A model generated the notes under the pieces. It was given only the letters and a program-made list of their open reading frames with translations. It was not told the origin of the DNA and did no database searches. The translations under genes were made by a program, and so were the position numbers. A stretch of DNA of 64,000 bases. Origin: Gadus chalcogrammus (lineage: Eukaryota; Chordata; Actinopteri; Gadiformes; Gadidae). Below, piece by piece: positions 24,078-34,066 of the stretch. The DNA lies in the NCBI RefSeq assembly GCF_026213295.1, contig NC_079423.1, forward strand, positions 11,886,686-11,950,685, read 5' to 3'. Position 1 is the first letter of the stretch, and the number at the start of each line of letters is the position of its first letter.

Positions 24078-24227
24078 GCTTACGGCCATACCACCCTGAA
24101 CACGCCCGATCTCGTCTGATCTCGGAAGCTAAGCAGGGTCGGGCCTGGTTAGTACTTGGATGGGAGACCTCCTCAGAAGCCCAGGTTGCTGTAAGTGGTG
24201 ACGGGTGTCACCAAAAAGAAAAAAAAA
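24078..24227 (+). mobile_element. 5S-derived SINE-like insert (type A), joined to the 5S gene
   Basis: Nt 1-92 match 5S, then the sequence departs: CCTCCTCAGAAGCCCAGG, GTTGCTGTAAG, a hairpin GGTGAC-GGGT-GTCACC (24197-24212) and A-rich AAAAAGAAAAAAA. After this the 5S gene resumes at nt 24. A 5S-derived head with GACCTCCT and GGTTGCTG is characteristic of 5S-derived SINEs (SINE3 class). There is no second 5' head, so the element's own start and the host gene's start cannot be told apart. Box C is altered at G93T and G97C. Alternative view: a retrotransposed variant 5S RNA. Confidence 0.6.
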
Positions 24228-24324
24228 CACGGCCGATCTCGTTTGATCTCGGAAGCTAAGCAGGGTCGGGCCTGGTTAGTACTTGGTTGGGAGACCGCCT
24301 GGGAATACCAGGTGCTGTAAGCTT
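24228..24324 (+). pseudogene. 5S rRNA 3' fragment (nt 24-120) after the SINE-like insert
   Basis: Follows the A-run as CACGGCCGATC. Changes C28G, C39T and A83T (GGTTGGGAG in box C). The terminator is kept, so transcription from the insert could run through into this piece. Long spacer. Confidence 0.85.
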
Positions 24325-24852
24325 TTTCTTTTTCAACTCGAGCTCATTGACTCCGTGGCCTACCGTGGCGTACCGTGACCTGATGTTTACTGCCAACCGC
24401 TTTGGAGGATTTAAGCAACATACAAAAACTGACAACGTCTCTCAAAACTATTTTTGTGAAACATGAGGACAGTATAGTGATACTGCCAGCAGGGAGCACC
24501 AGAGAGCTGAACCGACAGTTGTACATTTCTTAAACTTTCACCAACACAAACACGCACGCTCACTTCAGATCATGGGAGGACGTCAAAAAATCACCACCCA
24601 TTCTCTGACACTTTAACCGTTAACCTTGGTTCAAACATTTAACATCACACGCACACGCAGTGTATTTCAGATAATTAATGAATTCAGATGTCACAATGAT
24701 CGTTTACATGGATAAGGAGTCCTACTGAATCAATTACTGCCGTTTATATCTAACTAATGATTGTTTTTGTAAGAGTGTAACGTCGAGCCTCAGCAGCTTT
24801 CTCACTCCTTATGTGCTACTGTATAAAACCTGGTTTTGCGCCTGCACTAATT

Positions 24853-24972
24853 GCTTACGGCCATACCACCCTGAACACGCCCGATCTCGTCTGATCTCGG
24901 AAGCTAAGCAGGGTCGGGCCTGGTTATTACTTGGATGGGAGACCGCCTGGGAATACCAGGTGCTGTAAGCTA
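24853..24972 (+). rRNA. 5S rRNA gene
   Basis: G75T and T120A. The short spacer carries GTCAAACATG and CAACGCAAAC variants shared with the units at 36192 and 50887. Confidence 0.9.
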
Positions 24973-25490
24973 TTTCTTTTTCAACTCGAGCTCATTGACT
25001 CCGTGGCGTACCGTGACCTGATGTTTACTGCCAACCGCTTTGGAGGATTTAAGCAACATACAAAAACTGACAACGTCTCTCAAAACTATTTTTGTCAAAC
25101 ATGAGGACAGTATAGTGATACTGCCAGCAGGGAGCACCAGAGAGCTGAACCGACAGTTGTACATTTCTTAAACTTTCACCAACGCAAACACGCACGCTCA
25201 CTTCAGATCATGGGAGGACATCAAAAAATCACCACCCATTCTCTGACACTTTAACCGTTAACCTTGGTTCAAACATTTAACATCACACGCACACGAAGTG
25301 TATTTCAGATAATTAATGAATTCAGATGTCACAATGATCGTTTACATGGATAAGGAGTCCTACTGAATCAATTACTGCCGTTTATATCTAACTAATGATT
25401 GTTTTTGTAAAAGTGTAACGTCAAGCCTCAGCAGCTTTCTCACTCCTTATGTGCTACTGTATAAAACCTGGTTTTGCGCCTGCACTAATT

Positions 25491-25610
25491 GCTTACGGCC
25501 ATACCACCCTGAACACGCCCGATCTCGTCTGATCTCGGAAGCTAAGCAGGGTCGGGCCTGGTTAGTACTTGGATGGGAGACCGCCTGGGAATACCAGGTG
25601 CTGTAAGCTT
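25491..25610 (+). rRNA. 5S rRNA gene
   Basis: Consensus; short spacer. Confidence 0.95.
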
Positions 25611-26129
25611 TTTCTTTTTCAACTCGAGCTCATTGACTCCGTGGCGTACCGTGACCTGATGTTTACTGCCAACCGCTTTGGAGGATTTAAGCAACATACA
25701 AAAACTGACAACGTCTCTCAAAACTATTTTTGTGAAACATGAGGACAGTATAGTGATACTGCCAGCAGGGAGCACCAGAGAGCTGAACCGACAGTTGTAC
25801 ATTTCTTAAACTTTCACCAACACAAACACGCACGCTCACTTCAGATCATGGGAGGACGTCAAAAAATCACCACCCATTCTCTGACACTTTAACCGTTAAC
25901 CTTGGTTCAAACATTTAACATCACACGCACACGCAGTGTATTTCAGATAATTAATGAATTCAGATGTCACAATGATCGTTTACATGGATAAGGAGTCCTA
26001 CTGAATCAATTACTGCCGTTTATATCTAACTAATGATTGTTTTTGTAAGAGTGTAACGTCGAGCCTCAGCAGCTTTCTCACTCCTTATGTGCTACTGTAT
26101 AGAAACCTGGTTTTGCGCCTGCACTAATT

Positions 26130-26249
26130 GCTTATGGCCATACCACCCTGAACATGCCTGATCTCGTCTGATCTCGGAAGCTAAGCAGGGTCGGGCATGG
26201 TTAGTACTTGGATGGGAGACCGCCTGGGAATACCAGGTGCTGTAAGCAT
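26130..26249 (+). rRNA. 5S rRNA gene, variant class C30T/C68A
   Basis: C6T, C26T, C30T, C68A (IE) and T119A. Upstream TATA reads TATAGAAA. First gene of a 1926-bp three-gene block. Confidence 0.88.
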
Positions 26250-26769
26250 TTTCTTTTTCAACTCGAGCTCATTGCCTCCGTGGCCTACCGTGGCGTACCG
26301 TGACCTGATGTTTACTGCCAACCGCTTTGGAGGATTTAAGCAACATACAAAAACTGACAACGTCTCTCAAAACTATTTTTGTGAAACATGAGGACAGTAT
26401 AGTGATACTGCCAGCAGGGAGCACCAGAGAGCTGAACCGACAGTTGTACATTTCTTAAACTTTCACCAACACAAACACGCACGCTCACTTCAGATCATGG
26501 GAGGACGTCAAAAAATCACCACCCATTCTCTGACACTTTAACCGTTAACCTTGGTTCAAACATTTAACATCACACGCACACGCAGTGTATTTCAGATAAT
26601 TAATGAATTCAGATGTCACAATGATCGTTTACATGGATAAGGAGTCCTACTGAATCAATTACTGCCGTTTATATCTAACCAATGATTTTTTTTCTAAAAG
26701 TGTAACGTCGAGCCTCAGCAGCTTTCTCACTCCTACTGTATAAAACCTGGTTTTGCGCCTGCACTAATT

Positions 26770-26889
26770 GCTTACGGCCATACCACCCTGAACACGCCCG
26801 ATCTCGTCTGATCTCGGAAGCTAAGCAGGGTCGGGCCTGGTTAGTACTTGGATGGGAGACCGCCTGGGAATACCAGGTGCTGTAAGCTT
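26770..26889 (+). rRNA. 5S rRNA gene
   Basis: Consensus. The upstream spacer lacks 8 bp (CTCACTCCTACTG), but the TATA distance is unchanged. Confidence 0.95.
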
Positions 26890-27417
26890 TTTCTTTTTCA
26901 ACTCGAGCTCATTGACTCCGTGGCCTACCGTGGCGTACCGTGACCTGATGTTTACTGCCAACCGCTTTGGAGGATTTAAGCAACATACAAAAACTGACAA
27001 CGTCTCTCAAAACTATTTTTGTGAAACATGAGGACAGTATAGTGATACTGCCAGCAGGGAGCACCAGAGAGCTGAACCGACAGTTGTACATTTCTTAAAC
27101 TTTCACCAACACAAACACGCACGCTCACTTCAGATCATGGGAGGACGTCAAAAAATCACCACCCATTCTCTGACACTTTAACCGTTAACCTTGGTTCAAA
27201 CATTTAACATCACACGCTCACGCAGTGTATTTCAGATAATTAATGAATTCAGATGTCACAATGATCGTTTACATGGATAAGGAGTCCTACTGAATCAATT
27301 ACTGCCGTTTATATCTAACTAATGATTGTTTTTGTAAAAGTGTAACGTCAAGCCTCAGCAGCTTTCTCACTCCTTATGTGCTACTGTATAAAACCTGGTT
27401 TTGCGCCTGCACTAATT

Positions 27418-27537
27418 GATTGCGGCCATACCACCCTGAACACGCCCGATCTCGTCTGATCTCGGAAGCTAAGCAGGGTCGGGCCTGGGTAGTACTTGGA
27501 TGGGAGACCGCCTGGGAATACCAGGTGCTGTAAGCTT
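27418..27537 (+). rRNA. 5S rRNA gene, variant class T72G
   Basis: C2A, A5G and T72G (end of IE). Short spacer. Confidence 0.88.
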
Positions 27538-28055
27538 TTTCTTTTTCAACTCGAGCTCATTGACTCCGTGGCGTACCGTGACCTGATGTTTACTGCCAAC
27601 CGCTTTGGAGGATTTAAGCAACATACAAAAACTGACAACGTCTCTCAAAACTATTTTTGTGAAACATGAGGACAGTATAGTGATACTGCCAGCAGGGAGC
27701 ACCAGAGAGCTGAACCGACAGTTGTACATTTCTTAAACTTTCACCAACACAAACACGCACGCTCACTTCAGATCATGGGAGGACGTCAAAAAATCACCAC
27801 CCATTCTCTGACACTTTAACCGTTAACCTTGGTTCAAACATTTAACATCACACGCACACGCAGTGTATTTCAGATAATTAATGAATTCAGATGTCACAAT
27901 GATCGTTTACATGGATAAGGAGTCCTACTGAATCAATTACTGCCGTTTATATCTAACTAATGATTGTTTTTGTAAGAGTGTAACGTCGAGCCTCAGCAGC
28001 TTTCTCACTCCTTATGTGCTACTGTATAAAACCTGGTTTTGCGCCTGCACTAATT

Positions 28056-28174
28056 GCTTACGGCCATACCACCCTGAACACGCCTGATCTCGTCTGATCT
28101 CGGAAGCTAAGCAGGGTCGGGCATGGTTAGTACTTGGATGGGAGACCGCCTGGGAATACCAGGTGCTGTAGCTT
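28056..28174 (+). rRNA. 5S rRNA gene, variant class C30T/C68A, 1 nt short
   Basis: C30T and C68A; one A missing near the 3' end (CTGTAGCTT), giving 119 nt. Long spacer. Confidence 0.85.
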
Positions 28175-28702
28175 TTTCTTTTTCAACTCGAGCTCATTGC
28201 CTCCGTGGCCTACCGTGGCGTACCGTGACCTGATGTTTACTGCCAACCGCTTTGGAGGATTTAAGCAACATACAAAAACTGACAACGTCTCTCAAAACTA
28301 TTTTTGTGAAACATGAGGACAGTATAGTGATACTGCCAGCAGGGAGCACCAGAGAGCTGAACCGACAGTTGTACATTTCTTAAACTTTCACCAACACAAA
28401 CACGCACGCTCACTTCAGATCATGGGAGGACGTCAAAAAATCACCACCCATTCTCTGACACTTTAACCGTTAACCTTGGTTCAAACATTTAACATCACAC
28501 GCACACGCAGTGTATTTCAGATAATTAATGAATTCAGATGTCACAATGATCGTTTACATGGATAAGGAGTCCTACTGAATCAATTACTGCCGTTTATATC
28601 TAACTAATGATTGTTTTTGTAAAAGTGTAACGTCGAGCCTCAGCAGCTTTCTCACTCCTTATGTGCTACTGTATAAAACCTGGTTTTGCGCCTGCACTAT
28701 TT

Positions 28703-28859
28703 GCTTACGGCCATACCACCCTGAACACGCCTGATCTCGTCAGATCTCGGAAGCTAAGCAGGGTCGGGCCTGGTTAGTACTTGGATGGGAGACCTCCTCA
28801 GAAGCCCAGGTTGCTGTAAGTTGTGACGGGTGTCACCAAAAGAAAAAAAAAAAAAAAAA
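28703..28859 (+). mobile_element. 5S-derived SINE-like insert (type B), upstream of retrotransposon 3
   Basis: Same structure as at 24078 but with its own changes: C30T, T40A, GTTGTGACGGG in place of GTGGTGACGGG (5-bp hairpin stem), and a longer A-run. A 24-nt piece of 5S (nt 24-47) separates it from the L1-like element. Confidence 0.6.
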
Positions 28860-28883
28860 CACGCCCGATCTCGTCTGATCTCG
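28860..28883 (+). pseudogene. 5S rRNA fragment (nt 24-47) between two retroelements
   Basis: CACGCCCGATC through GATCTCG, bounded by the SINE-like A-run on the left and the retrotransposon 5' end on the right. Confidence 0.85.
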
Positions 28884-29075
28884 TTCAGGTGCGCAAAGCA
28901 GGAAGTGAAGGAAGCAGGAAAAAGTTTGTTGGCAGAGTAGGCTGATACAGCAGCCTGGTGTTTTTTCTTCTTGTTGATTTGTAGATTATATTATTTTGAC
29001 AAAATCGTAATTTAATTATAGTTCTAAATCTCCCCACAGCTTTTTTTGCTGTTTGGGGAGGCTTTCATTTGACGG

Positions 29076-30200
29076 ATGGACCACATGGCAGCAGACAAAG
29101 GACCGGAGCAGACAATGCCTAGCAGTGGAGTTGGAGCACTGGAGGAAGAGGGAAGGAATGGGATTGAGAATCGGCCAGAAACGGGAGAAGGACGGCAGAA
29201 AGAGTACGGGAAAGAGCTGACAGTGGACGTTGAGGTGGAGGGAACAGCGGTGATTTCCATGATGGATATTCTGCGGGAAGTGGCAGTGCAATGTGGAGTG
29301 GTGAGCGGATGCCGTGTGAGAGGGGAAAAAAACTATGAAATCACCATGAAGGATGAGGTGGGAAAGCGCAAGCTCCTGGACGGCGTGCGTGTAAAAGGAG
29401 CCTTAGTGCATGGCAGGGAGATTGTGAACAGTGACATGGTGGTGTCATTTATTAACTTGCCTGTTTACATGGAAGATGCAACAATACTGGCAAGGCTGGA
29501 GGAGTGGGGTGTGCGGCCAATATCTGTCATCAAACGGCGCAAGTGGCCGGGGACGGAGATTGCGGACGGGACAAGATTTTTAAAAGTCCGCTTTAATGAG
29601 CAGGTACGATCGCTCCCGTACTCAACCAAGTTAGAGACACTGAGAGGAGCGGAGTACTTTAGAGTGATACATGATCGACAGGTGCGGGTGTGCCGACTCT
29701 GCATCAAGCCAGGACACATCTTCAGGGAGTGCCCTGATTTCAAGTGCTTCAGGTGCCAGAAGACAGGGCATTATGCGCGGGAGTGTGAGGAACGGAACGC
29801 AGCGGCGAGGGAGGAGGAGAGAGGAGAACAGATGGAGGATAAAGACAGAGAGAACGATGACGGAAGGGGAGCTGAAGAGGAGACGGGAGGTGAGAACGAG
29901 GAAGCGGAAAAAGAACTGGATTGGCGGTATAGATCTGACAGCGGCGACAGTGCTGAGAAGGACGGTGACGAACAGATGATGGAGCAGGGGGGAAAAGCGG
30001 AGTACGATGATGTGTCGGAGGCTACAGACGGTGAACGAGGGAGAGCAGAACAACCGGTGGAAAAAATAGATGAGGAGCAAAGACAGGAGGGCAGAGGACG
30101 AAAAGGAGGGAAGAAGACAAAAGAACTGGCCGCCAAAAGGAAAGCAGAGGAGGAGAAGACACGGGGAGTGAGAAGTAAAGGACCGCGGTCTGGCATGTGA
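29076..30200 (+). CDS. ORF1 gag-like protein with two CCHC zinc knuckles (copy 3)
   Basis: 374 residues, full length, with the same domain order as in copy 2: RRM-like region, knuckles at 206-219 and 224-237, acidic stretch, basic tail. Residue 257 is R (KDREND), a marker shared only with copy 4. The stop forms ATGTGA, and the ORF2 ATG lies 47 nt further on through a pyrimidine-rich stretch. Expected role: binding element RNA in the cytoplasm and delivering it, with ORF2 protein, to nuclear 5S DNA. It shares the element with an intact ORF2. Confidence 0.92.
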   Translation: MDHMAADKGPEQTMPSSGVGALEEEGRNGIENRPETGEGRQKEYGKELTVDVEVEGTAVISMMDILREVAVQCGVVSGCRVRGEKNYEITMKDEVGKRKLLDGVRVKGALVHGREIVNSDMVVSFINLPVYMEDATILARLEEWGVRPISVIKRRKWPGTEIADGTRFLKVRFNEQVRSLPYSTKLETLRGAEYFRVIHDRQVRVCRLCIKPGHIFRECPDFKCFRCQKTGHYARECEERNAAAREEERGEQMEDKDRENDDGRGAEEETGGENEEAEKELDWRYRSDSGDSAEKDGDEQMMEQGGKAEYDDVSEATDGERGRAEQPVEKIDEEQRQEGRGRKGGKKTKELAAKRKAEEEKTRGVRSKGPRSGM

Positions 30201-30247
30201 GTCTTGCTTTGGTTTTTGGTTTAAATATTTTCTTTCTTTTAGCTCTC

Positions 30248-33200
30248 ATGACCACAGTAACTTCTGTTAATGTGAATGGTTTAAGGGACAGGGGCAAACT
30301 GAGGTCACTTTTAAATATATATAGAAGTGACATCCTATGCATACAGGAGACAAATTGGGATGACGTAAAAGTTATAGAGGTGAAGGAGGTGTGGGGGGGG
30401 GGGATTTATTATAATAACGGGGCTAAGAATGCAAGAGGGGTGGCTATAATGATTAAAAAACATAGGGTAGATGAGATAAAAGAGATATATAAAGATAGGA
30501 CAGGGAGGATAATAGTCATAGAGTTTAAGTATCAAAATGTGTTGTTTAGACTAATTAATATATATGTTCCGAATATAGAAATAGATAAAATAATTATAAT
30601 AGAGGAGCTGAAAGGGCTAGTGATTGGGAGATGTATAATAGTAGGGGATTTTAATACTAAATGTAGCAGGTTAGATATAGGGCAAGGTGTAGTGTTCAGA
30701 TGGGAAAAGTCGAGGGAGAGCTTGTTAGACATGATGAAGGACAAGAATTTAGTAGATGTGTGGAGAAATGAGAATCCAGAGAGGAGGGAATTCACCAGGA
30801 GACAAATGAGGGATGGTGTACTGAAACAAAGCAGGATAGATTTGGTTTTAACACAGGGAGAGAACATAAAACATATAGACCGAATAAGACATGAAATAAA
30901 TGCACTGAGTGACCACGACGGGGTGAGATTCAGAATTAAAGTAGGGAGAGAGGAGATAGGGGGAGGGATGTGGATTTTGAATGCAGGTTATATTGAAGAG
31001 GATGAATATAAACAACAGATTAGGGAGTTATTAGATATGGAGAATGAGAAAATTAAAGAATATGTTGAAGAGAATAGGGCAGATACTCAGATTGGGGAGA
31101 TATGGGAGAAAGTGAAGAATAAGATTAAATCAATAAGCATTTGGTACAGTAAGAAAAGAAAAGTGAAAATGATGAAGAATGAGAAGGAGTTGAGGGAAAG
31201 ACTGAGGGTAGAGCTGAGTAAAGCAGAGAATGAAGAAGGTTACAGCATGGAGAATTATATAGAGGTAAAGATGGAACTTCAGAGATATGAGGCAGAGAAA
31301 TGTAGAGGAGCAATTTTACGGAGCAAAGCTAAATATGCGCTGGAGGGAGAAAGGTGCACAGCGTATTTTCTGGGCCTAGAAAAAAGCAAACAAAGCAGGA
31401 CATATATACATGAAATCAGGAAAAAGGAGGGGGAGGTAGTAGCAGACTATGTGGCCATACTGGAGAGGGTGCAAGAGTTTTATGGGGAGTTATATCAGAG
31501 GGGTGGATTAGAGGAGGACAGTATAGTGGAGGTACTGGATAGTGTAGAAAGCAAGCTGAGTGTGGACGATAGTGAATGGTGTGACAGAGAGATAAGTAGG
31601 ATGGAGGTGATGGAGGCGATAGAGGGGCTGAAAAGCGGGAAGAGTCCTGGGAGTGATGGGATAGGGATTGAATTTTATAAAGTATATAAGGAGCAGATGG
31701 CATCAATTTTAGTAGAGGTATTCAGGGAGACTGAGAAAACAGGGATAGTGCAGGGTAGGATGGTAGAAGGTGTGATTACCTTAGTTTTTAAGAAGAAAGG
31801 AAGTAAACTAGACTTGCAGAATTATAGGCCTATAAGTCTGCTAAATGTAGATTACAAAATTCTGGCCAAGGTGTTGGCTAACAGAATAAAACGAGTGATA
31901 GGGAATATAATTAAAACATCTCAAAGTTACAGTATACCAGGTAGGGATATAGCTGACACAATAGCGACAGTTAGGGATACAATAGAATTCATGAAGAGAG
32001 ACGGGGCAGGGGGAATAGTGTTAGCTATAGATTGGAATAAAGCATTTGATAGGGTGGAGCATGAGTTTTTATTTAGATTACTGGTGAGATTTGGATTTGG
32101 AGAGAGATTAGTGGGGTGGGTCAGGAGGTTGTACGAGGGTGCAAGGAGCTGTGTCAAAGTAAATGGAGTGCTGACTGACAGATTTTGTCTTGGGAGATCG
32201 ATAAGGCAGGGATGTCCCCTATCGGCGTTGCTCTATGCCATTTCAGCAGAGCCCCTGGCCTTACTAATTAAAAACGACGCAAGAGTTCAGGGCATACAAC
32301 TACCATCTGGGAGCATACATACAATAAATCAATATGCAGACGACACAACAATAACGGTGAGGGATGGGAACAGTGTGAAAAGGGTGCTAGAATTGGCAGA
32401 GATATATGGGAGAGCGTCGGGCGCGAGAATAAATAAAGAAAAATCCGAAATAATGTATATAGGTAACATAGAGAGAGAGGGAGTAGGTTTAAGGGTGCAG
32501 GATAGGTATATTAAAGTGTTGGGCATATATTTAGGTGTTGAAACTAAAGAGGCAACTGAGACAACATGGACAGGAGTTATCAACAAAATAAAAACTGTAT
32601 GTGGGAGGTGGAAGGCAAGGAAGCTCAGGTTAAAGGGAAAGGTTACAGTGGTTAATAGTTTGCTACTATCAGGCTATGTGTATGTGTTGTCTGTATTAGA
32701 AATGCCAATATGGGTTAAGAACGACCTTAACAAAATTGTGTGTGATTTTATATGGGAGGGGAAGGGAGTTAAGATTGCACATGGGACACTGGTGGGAAAA
32801 AGGTGTGAAGGAGGGCTGAATTTATTAGATATAGAAACAAAAAAGACAGCATTAAGGATTAAAACGGTGAAGAAATATATTGTGGGAGGATATAAATATG
32901 GGTGGAAGGATTTTATGGAGAAATATATGAATGATGTGGGTGGCATAGGACAGTATGTGTGGTACATGGGCCTAAAACAGTCAATGACGATAACCATACC
33001 AGAATTTTATAGGGAGGTCTTTGAAGCCTGGAGGAAATTCCTACCTAAGATGCAATATGAATGCGAGAGGATACAACCGTTGGTAAAACTGCCCCTGTTT
33101 TTAAACGAAAAAATTAAACACAATGGCAAAACATTATATGAGCCCAAATTCATAGAAGGAGGGATTAGACAAATAAAGGACATCATTTATGAGGTCATCC

Positions 33201-34066
33201 CAGGATTCTTGAGAAACAATTGCATTTATGATCAGGTATGCGAGGTGGAGGGGATGGATAATAGAGAGAAAATAAATAAAATATATGAAAAGATTAAAAC
33301 CAGTATACCCTTAGAGTGGGCCAGGATCATCCAAAGTGAATGTGTGGTGAAGGGAGAAACAAGTATGCCTGAGCTATATGTGATGGAGAATGGGAAAAAG
33401 ACTAAAATTGGAGAAATGAGTGTGAAGAAAGTATACAGATGGTTGATAGTGGATGTGATGAAGGAGCCGGCAGCTGAGAAAGTGTGGAGCAGAGTGTTTG
33501 TGGGTATGAATGTAAAGAAAATATGGTCAAATATGGGGATAAGGTATAATAGTATAGAGTGTGAGAACAACGATTTCTTGATCAGACACAATAGGATTTA
33601 TACAAACGTGGTGCTAAATAAGATTAATAATGATGTAAATGTGATGTGTGATGTTTGCAAAAGTGGTCATGAGAGCTTTTTACATTATTTTTTGGACTGT
33701 GGGGAGTTAGTTGATTTCTTTGAGTTTTTGAAAGAACTGTTGAAAGAAAACTGGGCTGCTGATTTAGACTTGGAGGGAGGGTGGAGGACATTGTTTTTGT
33801 TTGGTACGTTTGAAAAAAGAGTAAACGTTAATTTTTGTCTAATGAATTTTGTTTTGAGCCATGCCAGACTCGCGGTCGTCTGCAGGAGGAACTACGCACA
33901 CTTTGAGGGGCGGAAAGTGAAAATAAAAATGTTGTTTAAATCAATAATGAAAAGAGATGTGAACTTAATGTATAAGTATGGAGGAGACAAGGCGGAAAAT
34001 TTCTTTTTGAGTGGGAGTAAATTAGTCTCTGAAGGGGAGGGAGGGGAGATTGTGTTTAACTGGTGA
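30248..34066 (+). CDS. ORF2 protein: APE-like endonuclease, reverse transcriptase, C-terminal zinc motif (copy 3)
   Basis: 1272 residues from the ATG at 30248; the open frame extends a little upstream without an ATG. Endonuclease motifs: NVNGL (8-12), QET with E34, GDFN (133-136), SRID (195-198), SDHDG with H223. This domain should choose the nick in the 5S gene. Reverse transcriptase: NYRPISLLN (525-533), AIDWNKAFD with D595, IRQGCPLS (652-659), YADD (696-699). A long helical region follows, then C-X2-C-X8-H-X4-C at about 1134-1151. Order and spacing fit Tx1-group L1 elements. All catalytic residues visible to me are present. It differs from copies 1 and 2 by I for R in EIDKxIII and V for I in EKRxNV. 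Likely translated by reinitiation after ORF1. Confidence 0.93.
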   Translation: MTTVTSVNVNGLRDRGKLRSLLNIYRSDILCIQETNWDDVKVIEVKEVWGGGIYYNNGAKNARGVAIMIKKHRVDEIKEIYKDRTGRIIVIEFKYQNVLFRLINIYVPNIEIDKIIIIEELKGLVIGRCIIVGDFNTKCSRLDIGQGVVFRWEKSRESLLDMMKDKNLVDVWRNENPERREFTRRQMRDGVLKQSRIDLVLTQGENIKHIDRIRHEINALSDHDGVRFRIKVGREEIGGGMWILNAGYIEEDEYKQQIRELLDMENEKIKEYVEENRADTQIGEIWEKVKNKIKSISIWYSKKRKVKMMKNEKELRERLRVELSKAENEEGYSMENYIEVKMELQRYEAEKCRGAILRSKAKYALEGERCTAYFLGLEKSKQSRTYIHEIRKKEGEVVADYVAILERVQEFYGELYQRGGLEEDSIVEVLDSVESKLSVDDSEWCDREISRMEVMEAIEGLKSGKSPGSDGIGIEFYKVYKEQMASILVEVFRETEKTGIVQGRMVEGVITLVFKKKGSKLDLQNYRPISLLNVDYKILAKVLANRIKRVIGNIIKTSQSYSIPGRDIADTIATVRDTIEFMKRDGAGGIVLAIDWNKAFDRVEHEFLFRLLVRFGFGERLVGWVRRLYEGARSCVKVNGVLTDRFCLGRSIRQGCPLSALLYAISAEPLALLIKNDARVQGIQLPSGSIHTINQYADDTTITVRDGNSVKRVLELAEIYGRASGARINKEKSEIMYIGNIEREGVGLRVQDRYIKVLGIYLGVETKEATETTWTGVINKIKTVCGRWKARKLRLKGKVTVVNSLLLSGYVYVLSVLEMPIWVKNDLNKIVCDFIWEGKGVKIAHGTLVGKRCEGGLNLLDIETKKTALRIKTVKKYIVGGYKYGWKDFMEKYMNDVGGIGQYVWYMGLKQSMTITIPEFYREVFEAWRKFLPKMQYECERIQPLVKLPLFLNEKIKHNGKTLYEPKFIEGGIRQIKDIIYEVIPGFLRNNCIYDQVCEVEGMDNREKINKIYEKIKTSIPLEWARIIQSECVVKGETSMPELYVMENGKKTKIGEMSVKKVYRWLIVDVMKEPAAEKVWSRVFVGMNVKKIWSNMGIRYNSIECENNDFLIRHNRIYTNVVLNKINNDVNVMCDVCKSGHESFLHYFLDCGELVDFFEFLKELLKENWAADLDLEGGWRTLFLFGTFEKRVNVNFCLMNFVLSHARLAVVCRRNYAHFEGRKVKIKMLFKSIMKRDVNLMYKYGGDKAENFFLSGSKLVSEGEGGEIVFNW

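Larger units (their letters stand above)
26130..28055 (+). repeat. Three-gene higher-order 5S repeat, 1926 bp (instance 1)
   Basis: Three units: a C68A-class gene, a consensus gene whose upstream region has CCAATGATTTTTTTT and a shortened CTCCTACTG, and a T72G-class gene with a short spacer. The next C68A-class gene starts exactly 1926 bp later. Confidence 0.85.
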
